NCBI GenBank assembly: GCA_024349765.1
Contig: AP026073.1
Span: 2,728,001-2,792,000, forward strand
Source of the DNA: Streptomyces nigrescens
GTDB lineage: Bacteria; Actinomycetota; Actinomycetes; Streptomycetales; Streptomycetaceae
Length of the DNA: 64,000 nucleotides
Direction: 5' to 3'
Shown in pieces: positions 35,159-45,478 of this stretch. The position numbers and the translations under genes are program-made. Numbering within the stretch: the stretch's first letter is position 1; each line of letters starts with the position of its first letter. The notes below the pieces were generated by a model, which saw nothing but the letters and a program-made list of their open reading frames with translations, searched no databases and was not told the origin of the DNA.

Positions 35159-36405
35159 GCTCCCCGAAGGAACGACGCTCCGTCGTCACGGGCATGGGGG
35201 TGATCGCCCCCAACGGGGTGAGCACCGATGCCTTCTGGAAGGCGACCAAGGAAGGCATCAGCGTCCTCGACCGGGTGACCCGGGAGGGCTGCGAGCACCT
35301 GCCGCTCAAGGTCGCCGGTGAGGTGCGCGGCTTCGACCCGGCGGACCTGATCGAGGAGCGCTACCTCGTCCAGACCGACCGGTTCACCCATTTCGCCATG
35401 GCAGCGGCCAACCTCGCGCTGGACGACGCCCGCCTCGGCCGCGCCGACTACGCCGACTCGCCGTTCGCGGTCGGCGTCGTCACGGCCGCCGGCTCCGGCG
35501 GCGGCGAGTTCGGCCAGCGCGAGCTGCAACGGCTCTGGGGCCAGGGCTCCAAGTACGTCGGCCCCTACCAGTCGATCGCCTGGTTCTACGCCGCCAGCAC
35601 CGGACAGATCTCCATCCGCGGCGGCTTCAAGGGCCCCTGCGGAGTCGTGGCCAGCGACGAGGCGGGCGGCCTGGACGCCCTGGCGCACGCCTGCCGCACC
35701 GTGCGGCGCGGCACCGACGCGGTCGTCGTGGGCGCCGCCGAGGCACCGCTGGCCCCCTACTCGGTCGTCTGCCAGCTCGGCTACGACGATCTGAGCACGC
35801 TCGACGACCCGGTCCGCGCCTACCGCCCGTTCACCGACGGCGCCTGCGGATTCGTGCCCGCCGAAGGCGGCGCGATGCTGGTCGTCGAGGAGGCGACGGC
35901 GGCCGAGGGCCGCGGCGCACCCGTCCGGGCCGAACTGTCCGGACACGCCGCGACCTTCACCGGCGCCTCCCGGTGGGAGGAGTCCCGGGCCGGACTCGCC
36001 CACGCCATCCGCGGCGCGCTGGAGGACGCGCGGTGCGCCCCGGACGAGATCGACGTGGTGTTCGCGGACGCGCTGGGCGTCCCCTCGGCCGACCGGGCCG
36101 AGGCGCTGGCCCTCGCGGACACCCTGGGCCGGCAGGCCACCCGGGTCCCGGTGACCGCGCCCAAGACCGGCACCGGGCGGGCGTACTGCGGTGCCCCCGT
36201 CCTGGACATCGCGGCCGCGGTGCTCGCCATGGAACACGGTGTGGTGCCGCCCACCCCCAACGTCGTCGACGTGTGCCACGACCTTGACGTCGTGACCGGC
36301 CGGGCCCGCCCCGCCGAACTGCGGACGGCGCTGGTGCTGAGCCGGGGACTGATGGGCTCGAACGCGGCAATGGTGCTGCGGCAGGGCCCGCCGTCCCCCT
36401 CATGA
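35155..36405 (+). CDS. Type II PKS chain length factor (KS beta, whiE ORFIV type)
   Basis: A 416-residue partner of the ketosynthase that sets chain length. The position matching the KS active Cys is Glu169 ([12 protein letters not shown]) where most chain length factors have Gln. The C-terminal half keeps the KS fold but lacks the catalytic His pair. ATG 35155 overlaps the KS stop. In whiE-type systems the complex makes a long (about C24) chain; that length here is inference. Confidence 0.95.
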   Translation: MSSPKERRSVVTGMGVIAPNGVSTDAFWKATKEGISVLDRVTREGCEHLPLKVAGEVRGFDPADLIEERYLVQTDRFTHFAMAAANLALDDARLGRADYADSPFAVGVVTAAGSGGGEFGQRELQRLWGQGSKYVGPYQSIAWFYAASTGQISIRGGFKGPCGVVASDEAGGLDALAHACRTVRRGTDAVVVGAAEAPLAPYSVVCQLGYDDLSTLDDPVRAYRPFTDGACGFVPAEGGAMLVVEEATAAEGRGAPVRAELSGHAATFTGASRWEESRAGLAHAIRGALEDARCAPDEIDVVFADALGVPSADRAEALALADTLGRQATRVPVTAPKTGTGRAYCGAPVLDIAAAVLAMEHGVVPPTPNVVDVCHDLDVVTGRARPAELRTALVLSRGLMGSNAAMVLRQGPPSPS

Positions 36406-36419
36406 GAAGGAGAACCGCA

Positions 36420-37182
<763 letters not shown>

Positions 37183-37238
37183 CGGCCCGCCGGGCCGCGT
37201 CCGGACCGCCCTCCGGCGGCAACGAAGGGATCTTCCCG

Positions 37239-37571
37239 ATGCATCACGCTCTGATCGTCGCCCGCATGAAACCCGGTTCGGCCCCGGACATCGCGGACGT
37301 CTTCCGCGAGTCCGACCGTACGGAGCTCCCGCACCTGGTCGGTGTCTCGCGGCGGACCCTGTTCCAGTTCGGTGACGTGTACCTGCACCTCATCGAATCG
37401 GACCGGCCGCCCGGCCCGGAGATCGCCAAGGTCACCGAGCACCCCGAGTTCCGCGCGGTGAGCGACAAGCTGTCCGCCTTCGTCAGCGCCTACGACCCCG
37501 AGACCTGGCGGAGCCCGAAGGACGCGATGGCCCAGCAGTTCTACCGCTGGGAGCGCGACGGCAGCCGCTGA
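37239..37571 (+). CDS. TcmI-type polyketide cyclase (whiE ORFVII type)
   Basis: A 110-residue ferredoxin-like cyclase starting MHHALIVARMKPGSA, with LPHLVGVSRRTLFQF and a C-terminal FYRWE. It closes later rings of the aromatic product. It is the last gene of the rightward pigment operon and is followed by a perfect 40-base palindrome. Confidence 0.93.
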   Translation: MHHALIVARMKPGSAPDIADVFRESDRTELPHLVGVSRRTLFQFGDVYLHLIESDRPPGPEIAKVTEHPEFRAVSDKLSAFVSAYDPETWRSPKDAMAQQFYRWERDGSR

Positions 37572-37628
37572 CGCGCAGGCCGGGCCGAGGCGATCCCTCG
37601 GGCTCCGGCCGCCACCCGGGAACCGGCA

Positions 37629-37668
37629 CGGCCGCCCGGCGGGGAGAGCTCTCCCCGCCGGGCGGCCG
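37629..37668. terminator. Perfect 40-base palindrome, bidirectional terminator
   Basis: Twenty-base arms with no loop, centred at 37648/37649 on GAGCTC. It lies between the convergent cyclase and O-methyltransferase genes and can end both transcripts. Confidence 0.85.
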
Positions 37669-37706
37669 GCCGTGCGCGGACGGGTTCCTCTGCGGCGGCC
37701 GCGTCC

Positions 37707-38735
37707 TCAGGCCGGGACGGTGCACTCGAAGGCGTGCAGGTACGGGTTGACGACGAGGACGTCGTGCACCTCCAGCCCGGCGTCCGAGATCCGGCGGATC
37801 ATGCTGTCCTTGGTGTGCTTGGCGCCGCCCACGTTCAGCAGGAGCAGCAGGTCCATGGCGGTGGTGAACTTCATCGACGGGCTGTCGTCGACGAGGTTCT
37901 CGATGACCACGACCCGGGCGCCGGGCCGGGCCGCCGCCTTGACGTTGTGCAGCGTCCGGCGGGTGGAGTCGTCGTCCCACTCCAGGATGTTCTTGATGAT
38001 GTAGACGTCGGCCCGGACCGGGATGTCCTCCCGGCAGTCGCCGGGCACCACCGTCACCCGCGGGGCGAGCGGGCCGCCCGCGCGCAGCCGGGGGTCCGGT
38101 TGCGCCACGACCGTGGGCAGGTCGAGCAGGGTGCCCTCCAGCGAGGGGTGCTTCTCCAGCAGGCTGGCGAGGACGTGGCCCTGCCCGCCGCCGATGTCCG
38201 CCACCGACTGCGCCTTCGACAGGTCCAGCAGCCGGGCGACGTCCTCGGCCGACTGCTTGCTGGAGGTGGTCATGGCCCGGTCGAAGACCTGGGCGGACTC
38301 GGCGGCGTCCTGGTGCAGGTACTCGAAGAAGCTCTTGCCGTACAGGTCGTCGAAGACGTCGCGCCCGGAGCGCACCGCCTCGTCCAGCCGCGGCCACGCC
38401 TCCCAGGTCCACGGCTCGGTGCACCACAGGGAGATGTAGCGCAGGCTGTTCGGGGTGTCCTCGCGCAGCATCCGCGACATGTCGGTGTGGACGTACTTCC
38501 CGTCGTCGGTCTCGGCGAAGATCCCGTAGCAGGACAGCGCGCGCAACAGCCGTTCCAGCGGCCGCGGTTCGGCCTTCACCTCGGCTGCCAGCTCCTCGGC
38601 GGAGGCCGGCCGGTCGCCGAGCGCGTCGGCGACGCCGAGCCGCGCCGCCGCCCGTACCGCCGCCGCGCACGCGGCTCCGAAGACGAGCTCCCGCAGCCGC
38701 ATGGCCGACTGGGGCGTGGGACTTACGGTGGTCAT
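37707..38735 (-). CDS. O-methyltransferase (PF00891 type)
   Basis: A 342-residue SAM-dependent methyltransferase. The N-terminal dimerisation domain is a winged helix (LGVADALGDRPASAEELA); the catalytic domain has SVADIGGGQGHVLA for SAM and IIKNILEWDD, where plant and polyketide O-methyltransferases place catalytic residues (usually His at the Asn/Ile-Leu-Glu-Trp step). It converges on the pigment operon and lies 63 bases downstream of the beta-helix gene. Methylation of the pigment is a reasonable inference but the gene is not part of the basic whiE set. Confidence 0.88.
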   Translation of the reverse strand: MTTVSPTPQSAMRLRELVFGAACAAAVRAAARLGVADALGDRPASAEELAAEVKAEPRPLERLLRALSCYGIFAETDDGKYVHTDMSRMLREDTPNSLRYISLWCTEPWTWEAWPRLDEAVRSGRDVFDDLYGKSFFEYLHQDAAESAQVFDRAMTTSSKQSAEDVARLLDLSKAQSVADIGGGQGHVLASLLEKHPSLEGTLLDLPTVVAQPDPRLRAGGPLAPRVTVVPGDCREDIPVRADVYIIKNILEWDDDSTRRTLHNVKAAARPGARVVVIENLVDDSPSMKFTTAMDLLLLLNVGGAKHTKDSMIRRISDAGLEVHDVLVVNPYLHAFECTVPA

Positions 38736-38798
38736 TCCGCCTCTATTCTCCCGTGGTAGGTGAGTGCACCCGTGGTACCGGGTGCGCCCGGTGGGCCG

Positions 38799-39860
38799 TC
38801 AGCACAGCCCGGCCGGCTTCGAGGTCCGGCAGACGTTGCGGACGAACCTGTTCCCCCGGCCCTTGGGGTCCCGGTTGGCCAGGTCGACCGGCTTGTTGCG
38901 CAGCACGATGTTGTCGACGACGGTGTTGTGCTCGTTGAGCGCGCCCACGAAGCTGTGGAAGAGGACGACGCCGCCGGAGAGCGGCGACTTGCCCCGGTTG
39001 TCGCGGACCAGGTTGTGCCGCACCAGCGCCCGCTCGGTGCCGGTGAGCACGATGCCCGAGCCCTGGAGGAACGGCAGCCGCTTGGTGGCGGCGCAGTGCT
39101 TGTTGTTCCGGGAGACGTCGTTGTCCCGTACGGTCAGTGCGCCCGCCCGGGGGCGGGACTCGTCGCCGACGATGAAGACCCCGGCGCAGTTCCCGACGAC
39201 GGTGTTGTGGCCGACCGTCAGGTTCCTGACCCGGCGGATGGTGACACCGATCCGGTTGTGGGACATCCGGTTCTCGGTGATCGACGCGCCCCGGGTGTCG
39301 GTCGCGCCGCCCTCCTCCTTGACGGTGTTCGCCAGGAAGATGCCGGAATCGCCGTTGCCGGTGACGAAGTTGTCGCGGATCACGCCGCGGATGGACTTCT
39401 CCTGCGCGATGCCCCAGACCCCGTTCTTCCGGGACGTCACCCCGTGCACGGACAGCCGGTCGGTGCCGGAGGCCCAGATGCCGTTCTGCTTGAAGCCGGT
39501 GACGGTCAACGCGCGGATGCTGACGCCCCGGAGCAGCCGGTGCCGCGAGCCGAGCACGCAGATGCCGTTGCCTTCCTCGCCGCAGCGGTTCGCCGCCCGC
39601 TTCGCCGACGGGCGGATCACCGTCTTCTTGCCGGCCCCGACGAGGTGCAGCCGCGGCGTGGTGATCAGCACGCTCTCGCGGTAGACCCCGGGCCGGAGGA
39701 CGACGGTGTCACCCGGCCGGGCCGCGTCCACCGCCTGCTGGATCGACTCGCCCGGGCGGACGACATGCCGTCCCGGGGCATCGGAGGGGGGTGCCGCGCC
39801 CAGTCCGCCGGCCATCACCGCGGCGACGCAGCCCAGGAGTGTCATCTGTTGTAGGGCCAT
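38799..39860 (-). CDS. Secreted right-handed beta-helix protein
   Basis: A 353-residue protein with a hydrophobic signal-like N-terminus (about residues 5-23, GGLGAA cleavage region). The body repeats 22-25-residue coils with Asn ladders (NGIWASG, NFVTGNGDSGIF, NTVVGNCAGVF, NDVSRNNK), as in NosD/pectate-lyase-like parallel beta-helices. Such folds bind or cut polysaccharide; catalytic residues cannot be placed. Several Cys (including near the C-terminus) suggest disulfides. Spore-coat or wall association is possible given its place beside pigment genes, but that is inference. Confidence 0.85.
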   Translation of the reverse strand: MALQQMTLLGCVAAVMAGGLGAAPPSDAPGRHVVRPGESIQQAVDAARPGDTVVLRPGVYRESVLITTPRLHLVGAGKKTVIRPSAKRAANRCGEEGNGICVLGSRHRLLRGVSIRALTVTGFKQNGIWASGTDRLSVHGVTSRKNGVWGIAQEKSIRGVIRDNFVTGNGDSGIFLANTVKEEGGATDTRGASITENRMSHNRIGVTIRRVRNLTVGHNTVVGNCAGVFIVGDESRPRAGALTVRDNDVSRNNKHCAATKRLPFLQGSGIVLTGTERALVRHNLVRDNRGKSPLSGGVVLFHSFVGALNEHNTVVDNIVLRNKPVDLANRDPKGRGNRFVRNVCRTSKPAGLC

Positions 39861-40317
39861 GAGGCGAAGCTATGGGCGATCAGACCCGCTCGCCATTTGT
39901 GGTGATCCGATGACGGCCGAGGGCGCGCCCGCGGGCGTCCGACACGCCGTCAAGTCCGCTGGCCGGCCGCCCGTCCGGCCGCGCATCAGGGCCGGTCAGC
40001 GGGGTTCTCCGGATGCTCGCCGCGGCTCCCTGTGCCGGTCGGCGGATCGCCCGGCCGGCACTCACCTGACCGGGTATCGGATGCCGCGTCCGCACGGTCC
40101 CCGGGCCCGGCATCCGACGGTGGGTCAGCCGGCCCGTCCGGCCACACCTCGCTCAGGAACGCCGTGAGGCTGGCCGGCAGGAACCACGGTCGGACGCGGA
40201 AGACGGTCATGGCAGACCAACGCGCGGGGCCCGGCCGACGACACCGGCAAGGGGCATGACGCCCCCTTCATCACCCCAACGGCCCTCGGCGGCGCGGCGG
40301 GTGCGTCCGGTCCCGGC
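39861..40317. other. Intergenic region without a convincing gene
   Basis: About 450 bases between the beta-helix start and the end of tetR. A perfect 12-base palindrome (CGCCCGCGGGCG, 39926-39937) is visible. Short open frames exist on both strands but are Arg/Pro-rich and resemble non-coding high-GC sequence. Confidence 0.5.
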
Positions 40318-41118
40318 TCAGCGGGCGCGCCGGATCGCCGCCTCGACCCCGTCCAGGACGACCGCGAGCCCGCCCTCGAAGGTGGCCCGCGCCTGGCGTT
40401 CCAGATACGGCACCGAGTCGTCGGTGACCGGGGCCGCGCCCTCGGTCTCCAGCCGGACCAGCAGCGGGAAGCGCTCGGCGAAGTCGGGCACCACCTCCTC
40501 CAGCATCCCGGACCGCGCCAGCCACCAGTCCTCGTCGGACACCCCGGTCGAGGCCGCGGCCACCCGGGACTCGGCGACGGTCCGCGCGGCCCCGCGCACG
40601 ACGTGCACCAGCGTCCCGACCACCCGCCGCAGCTCCGCGGAGTCAAGACCGGTGGCGTACAGCAGCCGGAGCAGCGTCTCCAGGGCGCGGTACTCGTGCG
40701 GGCCGAGCACCGGGCGGGCCTGGGAGACCTGGAGCACCCAGGGGTGGCGCAGGTAGAACTCCCAGGTGTCCTCGGCCCAGGAGGTCACCGCGGCCCGCCA
40801 GCCCGCCGCCGGGTCGTAGTCGTGCGGCAGTTCGGCCAGCACCTGGTCGTACATCAGGTCCACCAGTTCGCTCTTGCCCGGGACGTAGGTGTACAGCGCC
40901 ATGGCGGTACGCCCCAGTCGCTCGCCGACCGCGCGCATGGACAGGGCCGCCATGCCCTCCGCGTCGGCGACCGCGATCCCGGCCCGGACGATCACCTCGA
41001 CGCTCAGGGCCGGTTTGGGGCCCGGCCACTGCCGCGTACGCGCCCCGCCGGGGCGCTCGTCGCGCCACAGCAGAGCCATCGACCGACGGGGGTCGCCCTG
41101 GCCGGCGAATACCACCAC
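40318..41118 (-). CDS. TetR family repressor (tetracycline-repressor-like C-terminal domain)
   Basis: A 266-residue regulator. DNA-binding helices lie at about residues 38-85 (ALSMRAVGERLGRTAMALYTYV), followed by a TetR_C_1-type ligand domain. The GTG start has GGAG at seven bases; an internal ATG at 41079 is an alternative. It is divergent from the UvrA-like ATPase, and two matching dyads lie between the starts, so it probably represses both genes until a drug-like ligand binds. Confidence 0.9.
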   Translation of the reverse strand: MVVFAGQGDPRRSMALLWRDERPGGARTRQWPGPKPALSVEVIVRAGIAVADAEGMAALSMRAVGERLGRTAMALYTYVPGKSELVDLMYDQVLAELPHDYDPAAGWRAAVTSWAEDTWEFYLRHPWVLQVSQARPVLGPHEYRALETLLRLLYATGLDSAELRRVVGTLVHVVRGAARTVAESRVAAASTGVSDEDWWLARSGMLEEVVPDFAERFPLLVRLETEGAAPVTDDSVPYLERQARATFEGGLAVVLDGVEAAIRRAR

Positions 41119-41129
41119 TTGCCGTCTCC

Positions 41130-41174
41130 TTACGCCATAAAGTAACGTCGCCCGGCGAACTCTTTACGGTGTAA
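41130..41174. promoter_or_regulatory. Paired TetR operators between tetR and the uvrA-like gene
   Basis: TTACGCCATAA (41130-41140) and TTACGGTGTAA (41164-41174) are each dyads; in opposite orientation they share CTTTA(C/T)GG(C/T)GTAAG. Centres are 34 bases apart. The region is AT-rich compared with its surroundings. Confidence 0.75.
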
Positions 41175-41200
41175 GGATATCAGGAGGGGTGGCGGCTGAC

Positions 41201-43507
41201 ATGGGGGCCGAGCAGGCAGGAAAGCCGGATAGGGAGACCGCGTACGCGGCGGATGGTCACGATGTGATCGAGGTGCGCGGTGCCCGGGAGAACAATCTCG
41301 CCGACATTTCCCTGGACATACCCAAGCGCCGTCTCACGGTCTTCACCGGCGTCTCCGGATCCGGGAAGTCCTCCCTGGTCTTCGGCACCGTCGCGGCCGA
41401 GTCCCAGCGGCTGATCAACGAGACCTACACGGCCTTCGTGCAGTCCTTCATGCCGGCCCGCAGCCGGCCCGACGTGGACGCCCTGCGCAATCTGAGCGCG
41501 GCCATCGTCGTCGACCAGGAACGCATGGGCGCCAACGCGCGCTCCACCGTCGGCACCGCCACCGACGCCCACACCATGCTGCGGATCATCTACAGCCGCC
41601 TGGGCACCCCGCACGCCGGCACCTCCACCGCGTTCAGCTTCAACAGCGCCGAGGGCATGTGCCCCGAGTGCGAGGGGCTCGGCCGGGTCTCCACCATCGA
41701 CCTCGACCAGCTCGTGGACACCTCGCGCTCGCTCAACGAGGGCGCGATCAGCGCCCCCGGATTCACCGTCGGCTCGTGGTACTGGCAGACCCTCGCGCAC
41801 TCCGGATTCTTCGACCCCGACGTGAAACTCGCGGATTTCACCCCCGCGCAGTGGGACGACTTCCTGCACAAACCCGCCACCAAAATCAAGCGCGGCACCT
41901 CGAACATCACCTATGAAGGACTGCTGACCCGGGTCCGGCGGACCTATCTCGCCAAGGACCGGGAATCCCTGCAACCGCACATCCGGGCCTTCGTCGACCG
42001 CGCGGTGACCTTCGCCGCCTGCGGGGCCTGCGGCGGCGCCCGCCTCAATCCCGCGGCCCTCGCCTCCCGCATCGCCGGCCGCAACATCGCCGAATGCTCC
42101 GCCCTCCAGATCAGCGATCTGGTGGACTTCGTCCGCGGCATCGACGACCCGTCGGTGGCCCCGCTGGTCGCCACCCTCCGCGACACCCTGGAATCCCTCG
42201 TCGAGATCGGCCTCGGCTATCTGAGCCTGGACCGGGAATCCGGCACCCTCTCCGGCGGCGAGGCCCAGCGGGTGAAGATGGTCCGGCACCTCGGCTCCAG
42301 CCTGACCGACGTCACCTACGTCTTCGACGAGCCCACCGTCGGCCTGCACCCGCACGACATCCAGCGGATGAACGACCTGCTGCTGCGGCTGCGTGACAAG
42401 GGCAACACCGTCCTCGTCGTCGAGCACAAACCCGAGACCATCGCCGTCGCCGACCACGTCGTCGACCTCGGCCCCGGCGCCGGACCGGCCGGCGGACGCC
42501 TCTGCTACACCGGCGACGTCCCCGGCCTGCGGGCCTCCGGCACCCTCACCGGCCGCCATCTCGACCACCGCGCCGGGCTGCGCGAGCAGGTCCGGCGGCC
42601 CACCGGCCTGCTCGCCGTCACCGGCGCGACCACCCACAACCTCAAGGACGTCAGCGTCGACCTGCCGCTCGGCGTGCTCACCGTCGTCACCGGCGTGGCC
42701 GGCTCGGGCAAGAGCTCCCTCGTCCACGGCTCACTGAGCGGCCGGGACGGCGTCATCACCGCCGACCAGTCCCCGATCCGCGGCTCCCGGCGCTCCAACC
42801 CGGCCACCTACACCGGCCTGCTCGGCCCGGTGCGCACCGCCTTCGCCCGGGCCAACGGCGTCGGCCCGGGACTGTTCAGTGCCAACTCCGAAGGCGCCTG
42901 CCCCACCTGCAAGGGCATCGGACTGGTCTACACCGACCTGGCGATGATGGCCGGTGTGGCCGCCGTCTGCGAGGAGTGCGAGGGCCGGCGGTTCACGCCC
43001 GAGGTGCTCACCTACACCCTGCGCGGCAAGAACATCAGCGAGGTGCTCGCGATGTCGGTCGCCGAGGCCCGGGAGTTCTTCCCCTCCGGCCAGGCCCGCA
43101 CCGTCCTCGACCGGCTTGCCGACGTGGGCCTGGCCTACCTCGGCCTCGGCCAGCCGCTCACCACGCTCTCCGGGGGTGAGCGGCAGCGGCTCAAACTCGC
43201 CCTCCACATGGCCGAGAAGGGCGCCCTCTACGTCCTCGACGAACCCACCAGCGGACTGCATCCGGCCGACGTGGACAAGCTGCTGGGCCTGCTCGACCGG
43301 CTCGTCGACGACGGCAACACCGTCATCGTCATCGAACACCACCAGGCCGTCATGGCCCACGCCGACTGGATCGTCGACCTCGGTCCCGGCGCCGGCCACG
43401 ACGGCGGCCGCATCGTCTTCGAAGGCACCCCCGCCGACCTCGTCACCACCGGCGACACCCTGACGGCCCGCCACCTGCGGACCTACCTCCGCCGACCGGC
43501 CGAGTAG
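41201..43507 (+). CDS. UvrA-like ABC ATPase, drug-resistance type
   Basis: A 768-residue UvrA paralogue, shorter than the roughly 940-residue repair UvrA. Both ATPase modules are present ([20 protein letters not shown]; signatures LSGGEAQR and LSGGERQR) together with zinc-type Cys pairs (CPEC, CGACGG, CPTC, CEEC). The missing length falls in the UvrB-interaction insert, as in the class of UvrA-like proteins associated with resistance to DNA-binding drugs (DrrC type). Divergent TetR control fits inducible self-protection. ATG 41201 is chosen; a GTG at 41189 sits too close to the ribosome site. Confidence 0.9.
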   Translation: MGAEQAGKPDRETAYAADGHDVIEVRGARENNLADISLDIPKRRLTVFTGVSGSGKSSLVFGTVAAESQRLINETYTAFVQSFMPARSRPDVDALRNLSAAIVVDQERMGANARSTVGTATDAHTMLRIIYSRLGTPHAGTSTAFSFNSAEGMCPECEGLGRVSTIDLDQLVDTSRSLNEGAISAPGFTVGSWYWQTLAHSGFFDPDVKLADFTPAQWDDFLHKPATKIKRGTSNITYEGLLTRVRRTYLAKDRESLQPHIRAFVDRAVTFAACGACGGARLNPAALASRIAGRNIAECSALQISDLVDFVRGIDDPSVAPLVATLRDTLESLVEIGLGYLSLDRESGTLSGGEAQRVKMVRHLGSSLTDVTYVFDEPTVGLHPHDIQRMNDLLLRLRDKGNTVLVVEHKPETIAVADHVVDLGPGAGPAGGRLCYTGDVPGLRASGTLTGRHLDHRAGLREQVRRPTGLLAVTGATTHNLKDVSVDLPLGVLTVVTGVAGSGKSSLVHGSLSGRDGVITADQSPIRGSRRSNPATYTGLLGPVRTAFARANGVGPGLFSANSEGACPTCKGIGLVYTDLAMMAGVAAVCEECEGRRFTPEVLTYTLRGKNISEVLAMSVAEAREFFPSGQARTVLDRLADVGLAYLGLGQPLTTLSGGERQRLKLALHMAEKGALYVLDEPTSGLHPADVDKLLGLLDRLVDDGNTVIVIEHHQAVMAHADWIVDLGPGAGHDGGRIVFEGTPADLVTTGDTLTARHLRTYLRRPAE

Positions 43508-43581
43508 GCCCGTACACCAGCCGCAGGACCACCCCTGGCCGCCTCGACGCAGCCCGTACGCAAGGGAGTTGACCGCCCGCC

Positions 43582-43956
43582 TCAGCCCGCGCGTTCCGCC
43601 GCGCTGCGCTCCACGCAGAACTCGTTGCCCTCGATGTCGGCCATCGTCGCCCACCCCGTCCCGTCGGGCCGGCGGTGGTCGGCGACCAGGGTCGCGCCGA
43701 GCGCCAGCAGCCGCTCGACCTCCTCGTCGCGGCCGCGGTCCTGCGGCTGCAGATCCAGATGCAGCCGGTTCTTCCCGGCTTTGGCCTCGGGCACCGCGAC
43801 GAACAGCAGCGCACCGGCCGCGGTGCTGACCGTGGCCTCGGGATCCCCCGGGAAGTCGTCCTCGGCCAGCGAACCGCCCAGCACCTCGGCCCAGAAGGTC
43901 GCCAGCCGGTGGGCATCGGTGCAGTCGACGGTGACGTGCCGTATCAGTGAGCTCAT
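43582..43956 (-). CDS. VOC superfamily (glyoxalase-like) protein
   Basis: A 124-residue protein with two beta-alpha-beta-beta-beta units: IRHVTVDCTDAHRLATFWAEVLG and RLHLDLQPQDRGRDEEVERL, ending DIEGNEFCV. These are the metal-binding positions (His, Glu) of vicinal-oxygen-chelate proteins. Function may be a lyase, dioxygenase or drug-binding protein; nothing nearby decides. It converges on the uvrA-like gene. Confidence 0.85.
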   Translation of the reverse strand: MSSLIRHVTVDCTDAHRLATFWAEVLGGSLAEDDFPGDPEATVSTAAGALLFVAVPEAKAGKNRLHLDLQPQDRGRDEEVERLLALGATLVADHRRPDGTGWATMADIEGNEFCVERSAAERAG

Positions 43957-44245
43957 GCGCGTCAGTGTCCGCGGAGGTCCGGCGCCTGTCCACCGGGATC
44001 GCGCGCCGGGAGTGCACCCGGTTTGTCCGGCCCACCCATTCAGGTCGGGCACCCCCGTCGTCTACAGTTGCAGAAATCCGCAATTCAACAGATGACGCGA
44101 CGGCCGTACGGCCTGAACGCGGAGGACCATGCGTGGGCGGTTTCGCCGAGTCGGTACGGGCACACCAGACCCGCGGTGCGGGCCGGGCAGGGGCGCGGAC
44201 GTGAGCGGCGCCCGGTCACTCCCCACCGGGACCGGGTGAGCGCGG

Positions 44246-44641
44246 ATGTCCGGCGCAGCACGGCGTAAGGGACCGCCGCCCTGGCGGGCGGTCCGCTCCC
44301 GCACCTGCATACCGGCGCCCTCCGGCCCGGGTGCCGGCCGGCCCTGCCGCGGGCGCCCGCCGGCCCGGGGGCCGTTGCGCCGCCCCCACGGACACGGCCG
44401 AGGCTGCCCCCAGCCGACCGCCCGTCACCACGCCTCCCCGCGCTGCGGCGTCCGGCACCCGCGCACCACCGCGCTCCGCCCGGGTCTCCAGCTGGCCCGG
44501 CTGCCCGGCGCCGTACTGGTCACCCACCGGGCGCCGCGCACCGGCCTGTTGCGCCGGGTCCTGCTCTCCGTCCTCGTCACGAACCTGCTGCTGCTCTTTC
44601 TCGCGCTGGTCGTCTATCTGGGACGGCACGCGGGCACGTAG
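44246..44641 (+). CDS. Possible small membrane protein
   Basis: A 131-residue reading frame whose last 35 residues form a clear membrane helix (RRVLLSVLVTNLLLLFLALV) with coding-like codon use. The N-terminal 90 residues are Arg/Pro-rich and look out of character, so the true start may be later. It overlaps the convergent phosphatidyltransferase gene by 65 bases. Upstream, 43957-44245, contains TACAGT followed by TTGC-N8-GCAA (44063-44083), possibly a promoter with operator. Confidence 0.4.
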   Translation: MSGAARRKGPPPWRAVRSRTCIPAPSGPGAGRPCRGRPPARGPLRRPHGHGRGCPQPTARHHASPRCGVRHPRTTALRPGLQLARLPGAVLVTHRAPRTGLLRRVLLSVLVTNLLLLFLALVVYLGRHAGT

Positions 44642-45374
44642 GGGCCTCTCCCCGGCTCCCCGGCCGGGCCCGCCACAGCCACCTGACGTCCCGTCCGAAC
44701 GACCACACCAGCAGCGCCAGCGCGCCGGCCACCGCAGCGCCGGCCACCTCCCGCGGCACGATCCCGGCGCCGGCCACCACCAGCACGATGCCCTGCAGCG
44801 CCGCCACCGTCTTCCGGGCCATGCTCGGCGGCAGCTCACCGCGCAACCACGGCCACGCCCAGGACGCCGCGACGAACGCGTACCGCATCAGACCGATGGC
44901 CAGGACCCAGACGCCCAGCGGCATCGCGACGTACACGCACAGCACGAGGATCAGGAACGCGTCGACCTCCATGTCGAAGCGCGCCCCCAGCCGCGTCGCC
45001 GTGTCGGTGCGCCGGGCCACCTGGCCGTCCACGGCGTCCAGGATCAGCGCCACCGTGGCCAGCGCGGTCAGCACCGCGACCGGGGCCCGCCGGTCGAAGG
45101 AGTCCGCGACCAGCGCGGTCACCCCGCCCACCAGGATCGCCCGGGCCAGCGTGACGCGGTTCGCCGGCCCGAACGGACCGGTCCACGAGCGGCGCAGCGC
45201 CAGCGTCAGCACCGCCCAGGTCACCACCGCGAACGCGGAACCCGTCAGCCACCCCGCGGTGCCCAGCCCGACCACCCGGCACAGCACCTCCAGCACCAGC
45301 AGCTGCACGCCCATGCCCGCCGTGGTGTCCGGCCCCAAGGCTCTTGTGTCGTAGTGCCCTTGTACGGCCACCAT
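44577..45374 (-). CDS. CDP-alcohol phosphatidyltransferase
   Basis: A 265-residue membrane enzyme joining a CDP-activated group to an alcohol, as in phospholipid head-group synthesis. The signature DG-x2-AR-x8-G-x3-D-x3-D is fully present (DGQVARRTDTATRLGARFDM, then D). Five to six hydrophobic segments follow the usual pattern. ATG 45374 is likely; a shorter start at 45314 is possible. It is divergent from the dehydrogenase gene and is the left member of the GTP-derived gene block, so a lipid-linked product is conceivable. Confidence 0.88.
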   Translation of the reverse strand: MVAVQGHYDTRALGPDTTAGMGVQLLVLEVLCRVVGLGTAGWLTGSAFAVVTWAVLTLALRRSWTGPFGPANRVTLARAILVGGVTALVADSFDRRAPVAVLTALATVALILDAVDGQVARRTDTATRLGARFDMEVDAFLILVLCVYVAMPLGVWVLAIGLMRYAFVAASWAWPWLRGELPPSMARKTVAALQGIVLVVAGAGIVPREVAGAAVAGALALLVWSFGRDVRWLWRARPGSRGEAPTCPRAVPDRRPARERAAAGS

Positions 45375-45478
45375 GCCTCCCTTGACCTGTGGCGGAGTCG
45401 GGGGGCGCCGCGTAGGGTGACGGCGTCCTTGATCCCCAGCATCGAGGACTCCTCGCCGTAGCGTCCAGGAGGATCCCG

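Noticed and set aside
39880-40113. Small - strand frame in the gap before the second tetR gene
   Set aside because: Arg/Pro/Gly-rich translation, no ribosome-binding site and no similarity to a known fold; looks like random GC-rich sequence.
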